31,005 nucleotides of DNA from IMG/VR virus record IMGVR_UViG_3300038660_000290, positions 1 to 31,005 of that record, one strand, 5' to 3'. The position numbers and the translations under genes are program-made. Positions within the stretch are counted from its first letter, which is position 1, and each line of letters begins with the position of its first letter. Under the pieces are notes generated by a model, which was not told where the DNA came from, made no database searches, and saw nothing but the letters and a program-made list of their open reading frames with translations. Of this stretch, positions 1 to 4,660 are shown one piece after another. Source of the stretch: a virus.

Positions 1-55
1 AAGACGCCTGATTTTGAGTCAGGAAATTTAGGTTCGATACCTAAGCGGGCATCCA
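1..55 (+). tRNA. tRNA-Gln (TTG), 5' end cut off by the window edge
   Basis: The anticodon arm is 5 bp (CCTGA/TCAGG) around loop TTTTGAG, which gives anticodon TTG. A perfect T-arm (TTAGG/CCTAA) follows, then the 3' acceptor strand GCGGGCA, base T and an encoded CCA at 53-55. The 5' acceptor strand and D-arm lie outside the window. The discriminator base T is unusual for tRNA-Gln, which normally has G, so the identity is less sure than the presence of a tRNA. Confidence 0.75.
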
Positions 56-62
56 ATATCAT

Positions 63-140
63 TGCGGGGCGTAGCAGAATGGTGATGCATCAGACTTTGA
101 ATCTGATTTTTGGGAGGTTCGATTCCTTCCCCCGCAGCCA
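63..140 (+). tRNA. tRNA-Gln (TTG)
   Basis: A full cloverleaf is visible: acceptor TGCGGGG/CCCCGCA, anticodon stem TCAGA/TCTGA with loop CTTTGAA (anticodon TTG), T-loop TTCGATT, discriminator G and encoded CCA. U1 and G73 agree with bacterial tRNA-Gln. It lies 7 bases downstream of the first tRNA and 6 bases upstream of tRNA-Lys, so the three are probably one transcript. Confidence 0.93.
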
Positions 141-146
141 AACAAT

Positions 147-222
147 GCACCGGTAGCTCAGTGGTCAGAGCGGTGGGCTTTTAACCCGCGCGTCCGGGGT
201 TCGAATCCCCGCCGGTACACCA
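147..222 (+). tRNA. tRNA-Lys (TTT)
   Basis: Acceptor GCACCGG pairs with CCGGTAC with one C-A mismatch. The D-arm is standard. The anticodon stem GTGGG/CCCGC encloses CTTTTAA, giving anticodon TTT. The T-arm CGGGG/CCCCG is perfect and CCA is encoded at 220-222. Confidence 0.93.
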
Positions 223-239
223 AAATCGTTTCAAGGTGC

Positions 240-268
240 TTGCTTCTCGTTTCAGAATTGCTTAGTTT
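240..268 (+). promoter_or_regulatory. Weak sigma70-like promoter candidate upstream of the 71-residue gene
   Basis: TTGCTT (240-245) and TAGTTT (263-268) are separated by 17 bases in the 90-base gap between tRNA-Lys and the first CDS. Both hexamers are poor matches to consensus, so this is a candidate only. Its spacing equals that of the better promoters elsewhere in the window. Confidence 0.25.
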
Positions 269-312
269 ACGTTTCACGTACAAAGCGAATCACTCCAATG
301 AAGGAAGTTACC

Positions 313-528
313 ATGTCAGACCAAGACCAAAGCAATGGCGTTCTCGGCCAAGTCGTAAACGCTATCAACAAAGACAAGCGCGAAGCCCTCAAGAAGGAAC
401 TTCGTGGAAAGATCACCGAATACCGCAAGGCGCAGGGCGCGGCGGATGTGATCCTCGACGACATCGTCACCACACTGACGGAAGCCGGTGAGAGCGCCGA
501 CGGCATCGCCGAGCTTCTCAAAAGCTGA
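313..528 (+). CDS. Hypothetical small helical protein (71 aa)
   Basis: The product is a short, highly charged, mostly helical protein with no signal peptide or membrane segment. I do not recognise a family. The start at 313 is preferred over an in-frame ATG at 298 because AAGGAAG (301-307) sits 5 bases upstream of 313 as a good ribosome binding site, and the 298 start would overlap it. The middle is basic (KDKREALKKELRGK) and the C-terminus acidic. The stop codon overlaps the start of the next gene by one base (TGATG), so the two are probably co-translated. It lies just after three tRNA genes; no function can be given. Confidence 0.7.
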   Translation: MSDQDQSNGVLGQVVNAINKDKREALKKELRGKITEYRKAQGAADVILDDIVTTLTEAGESADGIAELLKS

Positions 529-1379
529 TGGCCAAACCCTTTCCCGAAGTTGACTGGTCCGCGATTGAATCGCGGTACCTGACCCTACTTCGGGATCGGG
601 ACCCAGAAGAATTCCGTAAAATGTATCTCGGCGACTGGACGACCAATCCCCACATCCCAGAACACCACGTGGTATCGGTCAAGCCTTGCGCCAGAAAGTG
701 GGACTTTACAATGCCACCTCTTGAAGAAATAGCCCGTCACCATGACGTTTCCCCGACCGGTCGCTGGATGAACCCGCACGAGAAATTGAAGTTAGGGAAT
801 CCCTGCTCCGAGATCATCGCGAATCCACCGACCATTGAAGGCCACAAGATTCACCGCAGGCATCTGGTGTCGCTCACGTACGACGAGGATGATGGAACAA
901 TGTACTTCGAACAGAAGGCATGCTCCACCAATCCAGAGATTTCGTTTGGCCCGCTGACGTGTAGCCTTAGCAGGCTCATGAACCAAGAACACTACTGGCT
1001 CGACGCACAGGTCAGCCGCCGCGCGCGGGACTGGCGGTCGCCAGCCAAAGCGCGCATATACCTGACCAACGGTATCGTGCGGTACAAAGTTGCCACGGCA
1101 GACTGGGACGACATCCAGAGTGTCGCACGAATTGGCGGTGGATATGATCTCGCGGACCACATCAACAACGGGCTGAACCTCGTTCGTGCATGCTCTTCGA
1201 TGCCCATCATCCAAGAAGTGCACGTGGTCGATGAACGTGATCCATTTGATGTGATCACTGAACGGTACAAGAAGCCCAAGCGGGCAAAGAATCCAGACGT
1301 ACCCCTTCCGGGCACCAATCACACGCTCAAGGAAGAGGTTCGTTACCAGTTGACGGGAAAAACACCCGACCAACTTTGA
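528..1379 (+). CDS. Hypothetical protein (283 aa)
   Basis: This is a soluble 283-residue protein I do not recognise. It begins at an ATG overlapping the stop of the preceding small gene, and no separate strong ribosome binding site is seen, which suggests translational coupling. Near residues 25-37 it has a segment (DPEEFRKMYLGDW) resembling a short motif in the tails of some large terminases, but the rest shows no ATPase or nuclease signature, so I do not call it a terminase. The C-terminal third is rich in basic residues and prolines. It is followed by a 7-bp hairpin and tRNA-Arg. Confidence 0.75.
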   Translation: MAKPFPEVDWSAIESRYLTLLRDRDPEEFRKMYLGDWTTNPHIPEHHVVSVKPCARKWDFTMPPLEEIARHHDVSPTGRWMNPHEKLKLGNPCSEIIANPPTIEGHKIHRRHLVSLTYDEDDGTMYFEQKACSTNPEISFGPLTCSLSRLMNQEHYWLDAQVSRRARDWRSPAKARIYLTNGIVRYKVATADWDDIQSVARIGGGYDLADHINNGLNLVRACSSMPIIQEVHVVDERDPFDVITERYKKPKRAKNPDVPLPGTNHTLKEEVRYQLTGKTPDQL

Positions 1380-1406
1380 TCTGCCTCTGTCCATCATCTC
1401 CCTGAT

Positions 1407-1428
1407 GTGATATACAGAAGCATATCAC
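1407..1428 (+). repeat. Hairpin directly upstream of tRNA-Arg
   Basis: GTGATAT (1407-1413) and ATATCAC (1422-1428) form a perfect 7-bp inverted repeat with an 8-base loop. It ends exactly one base before the first base of tRNA-Arg. It could be a tRNA-processing signal or weak terminator for the upstream gene; no T-run follows. Confidence 0.5.
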
Positions 1429-1504
1429 GCTTCCGTAGCTCAGTGGACAGAGCGCCGCCCTCCGAAGGCGGGGGTCGCAGGTTCAAATCCTGCCGGGAGC
1501 ACCA
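1429..1504 (+). tRNA. tRNA-Arg (CCG)
   Basis: Acceptor GCTTCCG/CGGGAGC pairs with one G-T. The anticodon stem CCGCC/GGCGG is perfect around CTCCGAA, giving anticodon CCG. The T-arm is GCAGG/CCTGC, the discriminator is A and CCA is encoded at 1502-1504. Confidence 0.95.
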
Positions 1505-1508
1505 ATAT

Positions 1509-1590
1509 ATGGGTGTAGTCTAATTCGCGATGGACGTGAGGCGGTCTCCAAAGCCGCTGGCAAGGGGTTCGATTCCTCACACCCATGCCA
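1509..1590 (+). tRNA. tRNA-Trp (CCA)
   Basis: Acceptor ATGGGTG/CACCCAT is perfect. The anticodon stem GCGGT/GCCGC surrounds CTCCAAA, giving anticodon CCA. G73 fits bacterial tRNA-Trp and CCA is encoded. The D region is a few bases longer than usual. Confidence 0.9.
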
Positions 1591-1606
1591 ATTAGGAGAT
1601 GGCTCA

Positions 1607-1756
1607 ATGTGTCCAGCCGGATGTAACATTGATCCCGATACCCGACTGTGTCGCGCTTGCGGCAGAACACTTCAAGCCCTTATGGACCTGCTACAGGTCC
1701 CTAAAGCCGATCAAGATCACACGGTCAATTGGCTTATCTACCACCACTATCAATGA
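1607..1756 (+). CDS. Four-cysteine miniprotein (49 aa), probable zinc ribbon
   Basis: An ORF of 49 codons between two tRNA genes encodes a protein starting MCPAGC with a second pair LCRACG at residues 15-18. The two cysteine pairs (C2/C6 and C15/C18) would suit binding of one zinc ion. The start at 1607 has AGGAG (1594-1598) 8 bases upstream. An alternative ATG at 1599 in another frame touches the same AGGAG with no spacing and gives a non-descript peptide. The stop codon TGA (1754-1756) overlaps the 5' end of the next tRNA-like gene by two bases. The function is unknown. Confidence 0.6.
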   Translation: MCPAGCNIDPDTRLCRACGRTLQALMDLLQVPKADQDHTVNWLIYHHYQ

Positions 1757-1839
1757 ACCGAGATGTTAAGACTATGACTGGGTCAGCGCCGGGCTTTTAA
1801 TCCGGTTCAAAGGGGTTCGATTCCGCCCTCGGTTCTCCA
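1755..1839 (+). tRNA. Degenerate tRNA-Lys-like gene (TTT)
   Basis: The acceptor arm GAACCGA/TCGGTTC is perfect and followed by T and CCA. The anticodon arm CCGGG/TCCGG with loop CTTTTAA gives anticodon TTT. The D-arm region is about 7 bases too long, and the T-stem around TTCGATT has mismatches, as does its register with the acceptor stem. It may be a decaying or very unusual tRNA. It shares two bases with the stop codon of the upstream miniprotein gene. Confidence 0.6.
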
Positions 1840-1843
1840 ACAC

Positions 1844-1919
1844 GCCGTCGAAGCACATGTGGATGTGCGCCTGCCCGGTAAGCAGGAGGTAGGAGGTTCA
1901 AATCCTCTCGGCGGCACCA
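1844..1919 (+). tRNA. tRNA-Thr (GGT)
   Basis: Acceptor GCCGTCG/CGGCGGC, D-stem GCAC/GTGC, anticodon stem CCTGC/GCAGG with loop CCGGTAA (anticodon GGT), T-arm GAGG/CCTC, A73 and encoded CCA form a complete cloverleaf. Confidence 0.94.
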
Positions 1920-1923
1920 TTAC

Positions 1924-2010
1924 GGAAGGTGATCTCGGCTGGTGCCGGGGACCGGTTGCTAACCGCTTCGCAGGTAACCCTGTGGGGTTCAATTCCTCCG
2001 CCTTCCGCCA
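1924..2010 (+). tRNA. tRNA-Ser (GCT)
   Basis: A class II tRNA with a long variable arm (CAGG/CCTG stem). Acceptor GGAAGGT/GCCTTCC, G73 and encoded CCA are present. The anticodon loop TTGCTAA gives GCT; the anticodon stem has one C-C mismatch. The sequence is clearly related to the tRNA-Ser at 3347. Confidence 0.92.
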
Positions 2011-2025
2011 CATAGGAGAGACCCG

Positions 2026-2343
2026 ATGACCAAGAAAGACAACAAACGTTTTGTCGTACGCCGCATCCGCCGGGCTCTGAACAACGCGGAGACCCCGCCC
2101 ACACAGGCAGGACGCGTTCTGATCCGGTGCGGGTACGGCACCGGCGCTGGACGTAAGCAGATCGACGCCCGCGACATGCGCGATGACGACGAGTACGACT
2201 TTATGTTCCTGTCTGACAGCGCCTGCTGCGGTTTCTGCTACCGGTGCCCATTTGACGTGAGCGCCGACGGCGGCGAGGGGTGGTCTTTTGAGACTGCCAA
2301 TGATATGGAACCAGCGAAACTCGGCGACCTGATCGCCGCCTGA
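2026..2343 (+). CDS. Hypothetical protein (105 aa) with a cysteine cluster
   Basis: A 105-residue soluble protein with a basic N-terminus (KRFVVRRIRRAL), an acidic middle and a cysteine cluster, CCGFCYRC, near residues 67-74 that might bind metal. I do not recognise a family. AGGAG lies 8 bases upstream of the ATG. It opens a three-gene run (2026-3299) with short spacers and good ribosome binding sites, followed by a Pth2-like gene and a YkuK-like gene, so an RNA-related role is possible but unproven. Confidence 0.75.
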   Translation: MTKKDNKRFVVRRIRRALNNAETPPTQAGRVLIRCGYGTGAGRKQIDARDMRDDDEYDFMFLSDSACCGFCYRCPFDVSADGGEGWSFETANDMEPAKLGDLIAA

Positions 2344-2359
2344 CCCGAAAGGACCCGAC

Positions 2360-2773
2360 ATGCCCGACCACCGACTTTACATCATAATGCGCACAGACCT
2401 TGCCTCAATGAATGCAGGCAAGGGAATGGCACAGGCCGCTCACGCGGCCAACGCTTTTGAATTCAACATGGACGCAGACAAGGAAGAACTGACCAAGGAC
2501 ATGCGTCAAGCATGGGCCGACTGGGGAGCTTCCACCATGCAAGGCTTCGGCACCACAATCGTGGTTGCTGCAATGGATGAACAGACGATGACCGAGGCAG
2601 TTGAACAGGCTGTCAAGCTGGGCCTGCCCGGTGAGGTCATCCACGATCCAACCTATCCGGTACGGGACGGGGGAGTAACCCACCTGCTGCCGGTAAACAC
2701 GTGCGCGTACATATTTGTCCCGGTGCCCGAAACTGCTCCGAGCCTTCTCGCACGTATGAGTCTTCGTCCCTGA
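2360..2773 (+). CDS. Pth2-family peptidyl-tRNA hydrolase-like protein
   Basis: Pth2 enzymes cleave the ester bond of peptidyl-tRNAs released by stalled ribosomes and recycle the tRNA; they are unrelated to the usual bacterial Pth1. The 137-residue product has the family layout. A first strand ends in RTDL (11-14). The conserved GK..AQ..HA motif follows at 20-29 (K21, H28). A strand TIVVAAM lies at 66-72. The C-terminal part has RDGGVTHL (102-109) and a final strand ending in VPVP, matching the D-x-G-x-T element and terminal strand of Pth2. AAGGA lies upstream of the ATG. It sits inside a 14-member tRNA array, which fits the call. The length is slightly longer than the usual ~115-120 residues. 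Confidence 0.8.
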   Translation: MPDHRLYIIMRTDLASMNAGKGMAQAAHAANAFEFNMDADKEELTKDMRQAWADWGASTMQGFGTTIVVAAMDEQTMTEAVEQAVKLGLPGEVIHDPTYPVRDGGVTHLLPVNTCAYIFVPVPETAPSLLARMSLRP

Positions 2774-2789
2774 CAGAAAGGAGTCACCC

Positions 2790-3299
2790 ATGTTGAGCGA
2801 GAAGAAGATCAACCAAATCCGTGAAGTCTTAAAGGCGTCTTCGCCGGAGTCTCGTGTCTACATCGGCAACGACTCCTCGCGGCATCGCGATAAGCAAGAC
2901 GTCTGGCACGCAACCTACACCACCGCTGTCGTCATCCACATGATCGACGAGCATGGCATGGGCCACGGCTGCCGGGTCTTCACGGAGACCCAGAAGATGG
3001 TTGACTATGACAACCACAAGAGCAAGCCGTTCACTCGGATGATGCAAGAGTGCTACTTGGCGGTCGAGGCATACCAACAACTCGAAGAGGACTTGTTGGA
3101 GCACGACGTCGAGGTCCACTTGGACATCAACAAGAGCGAGATGCACGGCTCCAACGTCGCACACAACGCGGCGGTTGGATACGCTGTCGGTGTCACAGGC
3201 CGTCCCGTAAAGACGAAGCCAGAAGCGTTCGCGGCATCCTATGTGGCTGACCACGGTGTTCGCGACAAGTTCGCGCGAGAGAACGTGACACTTCACTGA
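2790..3299 (+). CDS. RNase H-fold protein of the YkuK (DUF458) family
   Basis: The 169-residue product matches the YkuK/DUF458 family, which has a predicted RNase H-like fold and unproven nuclease activity. Visible family features are strand one with the first acidic residue (YIGNDSS, D28), a central TTAVVIH strand, an acidic strand HLDINKS (D112) and the C-terminal block KTKPEAFAAS (141-150) followed by AD (153-154). These acidic residues are placed as in RNase H-like metal centres. AAGGAG lies 7 bases before the ATG, only 16 bases after the Pth2-like gene. Probable role: processing or degradation of nucleic acid, perhaps RNA. Confidence 0.8.
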   Translation: MLSEKKINQIREVLKASSPESRVYIGNDSSRHRDKQDVWHATYTTAVVIHMIDEHGMGHGCRVFTETQKMVDYDNHKSKPFTRMMQECYLAVEAYQQLEEDLLEHDVEVHLDINKSEMHGSNVAHNAAVGYAVGVTGRPVKTKPEAFAASYVADHGVRDKFARENVTLH

Positions 3300-3304
3300 A
3301 AAAT

Positions 3305-3337
3305 CTGCACGCCGACATCCCGACCGTTGGCGTGCAG
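3305..3337 (+). terminator. Stem-loop after the YkuK-like gene
   Basis: CTGCACGCC (3305-3313) and GGCGTGCAG (3329-3337) form a perfect 9-bp stem with a 15-base loop, 5 bases after the stop codon. Only an A/T-rich stretch follows rather than a T-run, so it may be a terminator or an RNA-stabilising or processing hairpin before tRNA-Ser. Confidence 0.6.
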
Positions 3338-3346
3338 TGAAAATTT

Positions 3347-3435
3347 GGATGGTGATCCTCGCTGGTGCGGGGGTACGCTTGGAAAGCGGTTCGCCCCCGA
3401 GAGGGGGTGGGGTTCAATTCCTCCGCCATCCGCCA
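3347..3435 (+). tRNA. tRNA-Ser (GGA)
   Basis: Class II tRNA with acceptor GGATGGT/GCCATCC, G73, encoded CCA and a strong variable arm (CCCCC/GGGGG, loop GAGA). The anticodon loop TTGGAAA gives GGA. The outer anticodon stem has two mismatches. It is closely similar to tRNA-Ser(GCT) at 1924. Confidence 0.9.
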
Positions 3436-3477
3436 ATCCATGAATATGCTGCATGGCAGCATTGCAGGCGTTGGGGG

Positions 3478-3505
3478 TTGTGCAGTTGCAGCATTTTGAT
3501 AAGAT
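3478..3505 (+). promoter_or_regulatory. Candidate promoter for the DUF1127 gene
   Basis: TTGTGC (3478-3483) and TAAGAT (3500-3505) are 16 bases apart, about 30 bases upstream of the small gene at 3535. The surrounding region also holds a 7-bp hairpin, ATGCTGC/GCAGCAT (3446-3462). The match to consensus is only partial. Confidence 0.3.
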
Positions 3506-3534
3506 GCTCCTGAAATCAACCAATGGAGTATCCA

Positions 3535-3657
3535 ATGTTTTCTCGATGGTTCGCACGACGCGACACACACAATCAACTTTCCGCAATGACCAATCGCCAG
3601 CTTGCCGACATCGGCATCAACCGTGGTGACATCAAGCGGATCGTATCCGAAATGTAA
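3535..3657 (+). CDS. DUF1127 (YjiS-like) small protein, 40 aa
   Basis: The 40-residue product has the DUF1127 signature: an arginine-rich N-terminus (FSRWFARR) followed by the helix-turn pattern L..MTNRQLADIGINRGDI (from residue 15) ending IVSEM. DUF1127 proteins are common in alphaproteobacteria, and one (CcaF1 of Rhodobacter sphaeroides) has been reported to bind RNA and act in RNA maturation and turnover. GGAG lies about 6 bases upstream of the ATG. The stop codon (3655-3657) abuts the first base of tRNA-Arg at 3658. The gene is not in the size range most gene finders report. The family assignment is from the motif; the role in the phage is inference. Confidence 0.75.
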   Translation: MFSRWFARRDTHNQLSAMTNRQLADIGINRGDIKRIVSEM

Positions 3658-3728
3658 ACCCCCGCCGCTGGGACGGACAAGGTCTTCTAAGCCAAGGGTG
3701 GTGAGTTCGATTCTCACCGGGGGTGCCA
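3658..3728 (+). tRNA. tRNA-Arg (TCT)
   Basis: Acceptor ACCCCCG/CGGGGGT is perfect, T-arm GTGAG/CTCAC is perfect, G73 and CCA are present. The anticodon loop CTTCTAA gives TCT. The anticodon stem is weak (three inner pairs), and the D-arm is short, making a 71-base gene. It begins directly after the stop codon of the DUF1127 gene. Confidence 0.85.
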
Positions 3729-3733
3729 ATCGT

Positions 3734-3793
3734 AACCGGACACAATGTGTCATATATGACCCGTAAAGCCGGTTAAGGGGTCATATATGACCC
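3734..3793 (+). promoter_or_regulatory. Twin palindromes TCATATATGACCC; operator-like region or hairpin
   Basis: Two copies of TCATATATGACCC lie at 3750-3762 and 3781-3793. TCATATATGA is itself a perfect palindrome, and the first copy also pairs with GGGTCATATATGA (3778-3790) to give a 13-bp stem with a 15-base loop. Flanking pairs AACCGG/CCGGTT and GACAC/GTGTC add more symmetry. This looks like a two-site protein-binding element or an RNA hairpin between two tRNA genes. The word ATGACCCGT also occurs upstream of promoters near 6836 and 13920. Confidence 0.55.
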
Positions 3794-3796
3794 ATT

Positions 3797-3872
3797 GCTG
3801 ATGAGGCCCATGAGGATGAGCAACCGCCTCGTAAGCGGAAGGTAGCAGGTTCGATTCCTGTCATCAGCACCA
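3797..3872 (+). tRNA. tRNA-Thr (CGT)
   Basis: Acceptor GCTGATG/CATCAGC is perfect, anticodon loop CTCGTAA gives CGT with stem CCGC/GCGG, the T-arm GCAGG/CCTGT is good, A73 and encoded CCA are present. Confidence 0.93.
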
Positions 3873-3931
3873 ACTTAATGTCGCCTCTGTTATACATTAA
3901 CCTCGGTTATGTAGCACGAAGCCTACATTAC

Positions 3932-4006
3932 GCCCTGCAAGCATTGACGGTGATGCAATAGTCTTGTAAGCTATGGAACTGAGTTCAAGTCTCAGGTAGG
4001 GCTCCA
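3932..4006 (+). tRNA. tRNA-Thr (TGT)
   Basis: Acceptor GCCCTGC/GTAGGGC, D-stem GCAT/ATGC, anticodon stem ATAGT/GCTAT with loop CTTGTAA (anticodon TGT), and T-stem CTGAG/CTCAG give a full cloverleaf. CCA is encoded at 4004-4006, and its final A is the first base of the start codon of the HNH gene. An inverted repeat ATGTAG/CTACAT precedes it at 3909-3928. Confidence 0.92.
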
Positions 4007-4404
4007 TGATTTGTACAAAATGCGAAGAGAATTTCCATCCGACCCCAACACAGTGCCGGGCGTTGTGTAAGGTATGCACGCGGTCGTACAACAATGCCTA
4101 TTATGCAAAAAATAAAAAACGCCGCGAAGCCGTGTGGAAATCTACACAAAACCGTATATCCAAAATGCTGTTGGAAATTTCGGATTACAAACGTCAGGCT
4201 TCTTGCAAGTTCTGTAAGGAGTCTGAGCCAGTTTGTCTGGACCTACACCACCTCGATCCAACCAATAAAGACGCAACAGTCAGCCGGATGGTGAGCGACA
4301 ATCGCCCAGCACAGCTTATTTGGCGTGAAGTTTCAAAGTGCATTGTTGTGTGCAAAAATTGCCATTCTAAGGTTCATGCAGGATTATTGCATTGCTCCAA
4401 TTAA
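4006..4404 (+). CDS. HNH endonuclease with zinc-binding cysteines
   Basis: The 132-residue product has an N-terminal cysteine set (C3/C6, C17, C21/C24) like a small zinc finger and a C-terminal HNH nuclease domain. That domain has CKFC (67-70), LHHLDP (80-85) with the catalytic-type HH, and CKNCHSKVH (116-124), the final C..CH...H of HNH enzymes. HNH proteins nick or cut DNA and are often homing or packaging enzymes in phages. The start ATG uses the last A of the CCA of tRNA-Thr, and the stop TAA abuts tRNA-Pro, so the gene exactly fills the gap between two tRNAs. It is visibly more A/T-rich than its neighbours, suggesting recent transfer. No good ribosome binding site is seen upstream. Confidence 0.8.
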   Translation: MICTKCEENFHPTPTQCRALCKVCTRSYNNAYYAKNKKRREAVWKSTQNRISKMLLEISDYKRQASCKFCKESEPVCLDLHHLDPTNKDATVSRMVSDNRPAQLIWREVSKCIVVCKNCHSKVHAGLLHCSN

Positions 4405-4476
4405 CAGGGTATGTTCTGGTGGCGGCGTGGGCTTTGGAAGCTTGCTGATCGGGTTCGATCCCCGGTACCCTGACCA
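4405..4476 (+). tRNA. tRNA-Pro (TGG)
   Basis: Acceptor CAGGGTA/TACCCTG, A73 and CCA are present. The C1-G72 pair fits bacterial tRNA-Pro. Anticodon loop TTTGGAA gives TGG; the anticodon stem TGGGC/GCTTG relies on three G-T pairs. The T-arm has loop TTCGATC. Confidence 0.9.
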
Positions 4477-4495
4477 TTATGCGCGTGAGCGCAGA

Positions 4496-4571
4496 CAGTG
4501 TATAGCTCAGTTGGTAGAGTGTCGGTCTGGGAGGCCGAAGGTCGCAGGTTCGAGCCCTGTTACACTGACCA
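4496..4571 (+). tRNA. tRNA-Pro (GGG)
   Basis: Acceptor CAGTGTA/TACACTG, standard D-arm, anticodon stem TCGGT/GCCGA with loop CTGGGAG (anticodon GGG), T-arm, A73 and encoded CCA make a complete tRNA-Pro. It is the last tRNA of the island. Confidence 0.95.
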
Positions 4572-4624
4572 ATCCAAAACGTTCAGAACAACCAAGCAAT
4601 GTCAACCGTCTCGACCGCATGCTA

Positions 4625-4653
4625 TTGACATGTGCCCTTTTGTTTGAGATTGT
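4625..4653 (+). promoter_or_regulatory. Candidate promoter for the portal gene
   Basis: A consensus -35 box TTGACA (4625-4630) is followed after 17 bases by GATTGT (4648-4653), a weak -10. The word ATGTGCC follows the -35 box directly, as in the spacers of promoters at 22729 and 24112. The predicted transcription start would fall at about the portal ATG. Confidence 0.4.
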
Positions 4654-4660
4654 GTCGCTC

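Noticed and set aside
528-1379. Possible large terminase because of the DPEEFRKMYLGDW segment
   Set aside because: No Walker A, Walker B or nuclease motif and the protein is too short; a chance resemblance of a short motif.
1599-1778. Alternative small ORF starting at ATG 1599
   Set aside because: The ATG directly touches AGGAG with no spacing and the peptide runs into the tRNA-like gene; the 1607 frame fits better.
3446-3462. Small hairpin ATGCTGC/GCAGCAT as a terminator after tRNA-Ser
   Set aside because: The loop has only three bases and no T-run follows; kept only as part of the region description.
4325-4660. Longer portal start within the HNH gene
   Set aside because: The extension would read through the HNH gene and two tRNA genes; portal similarity begins at 4661.
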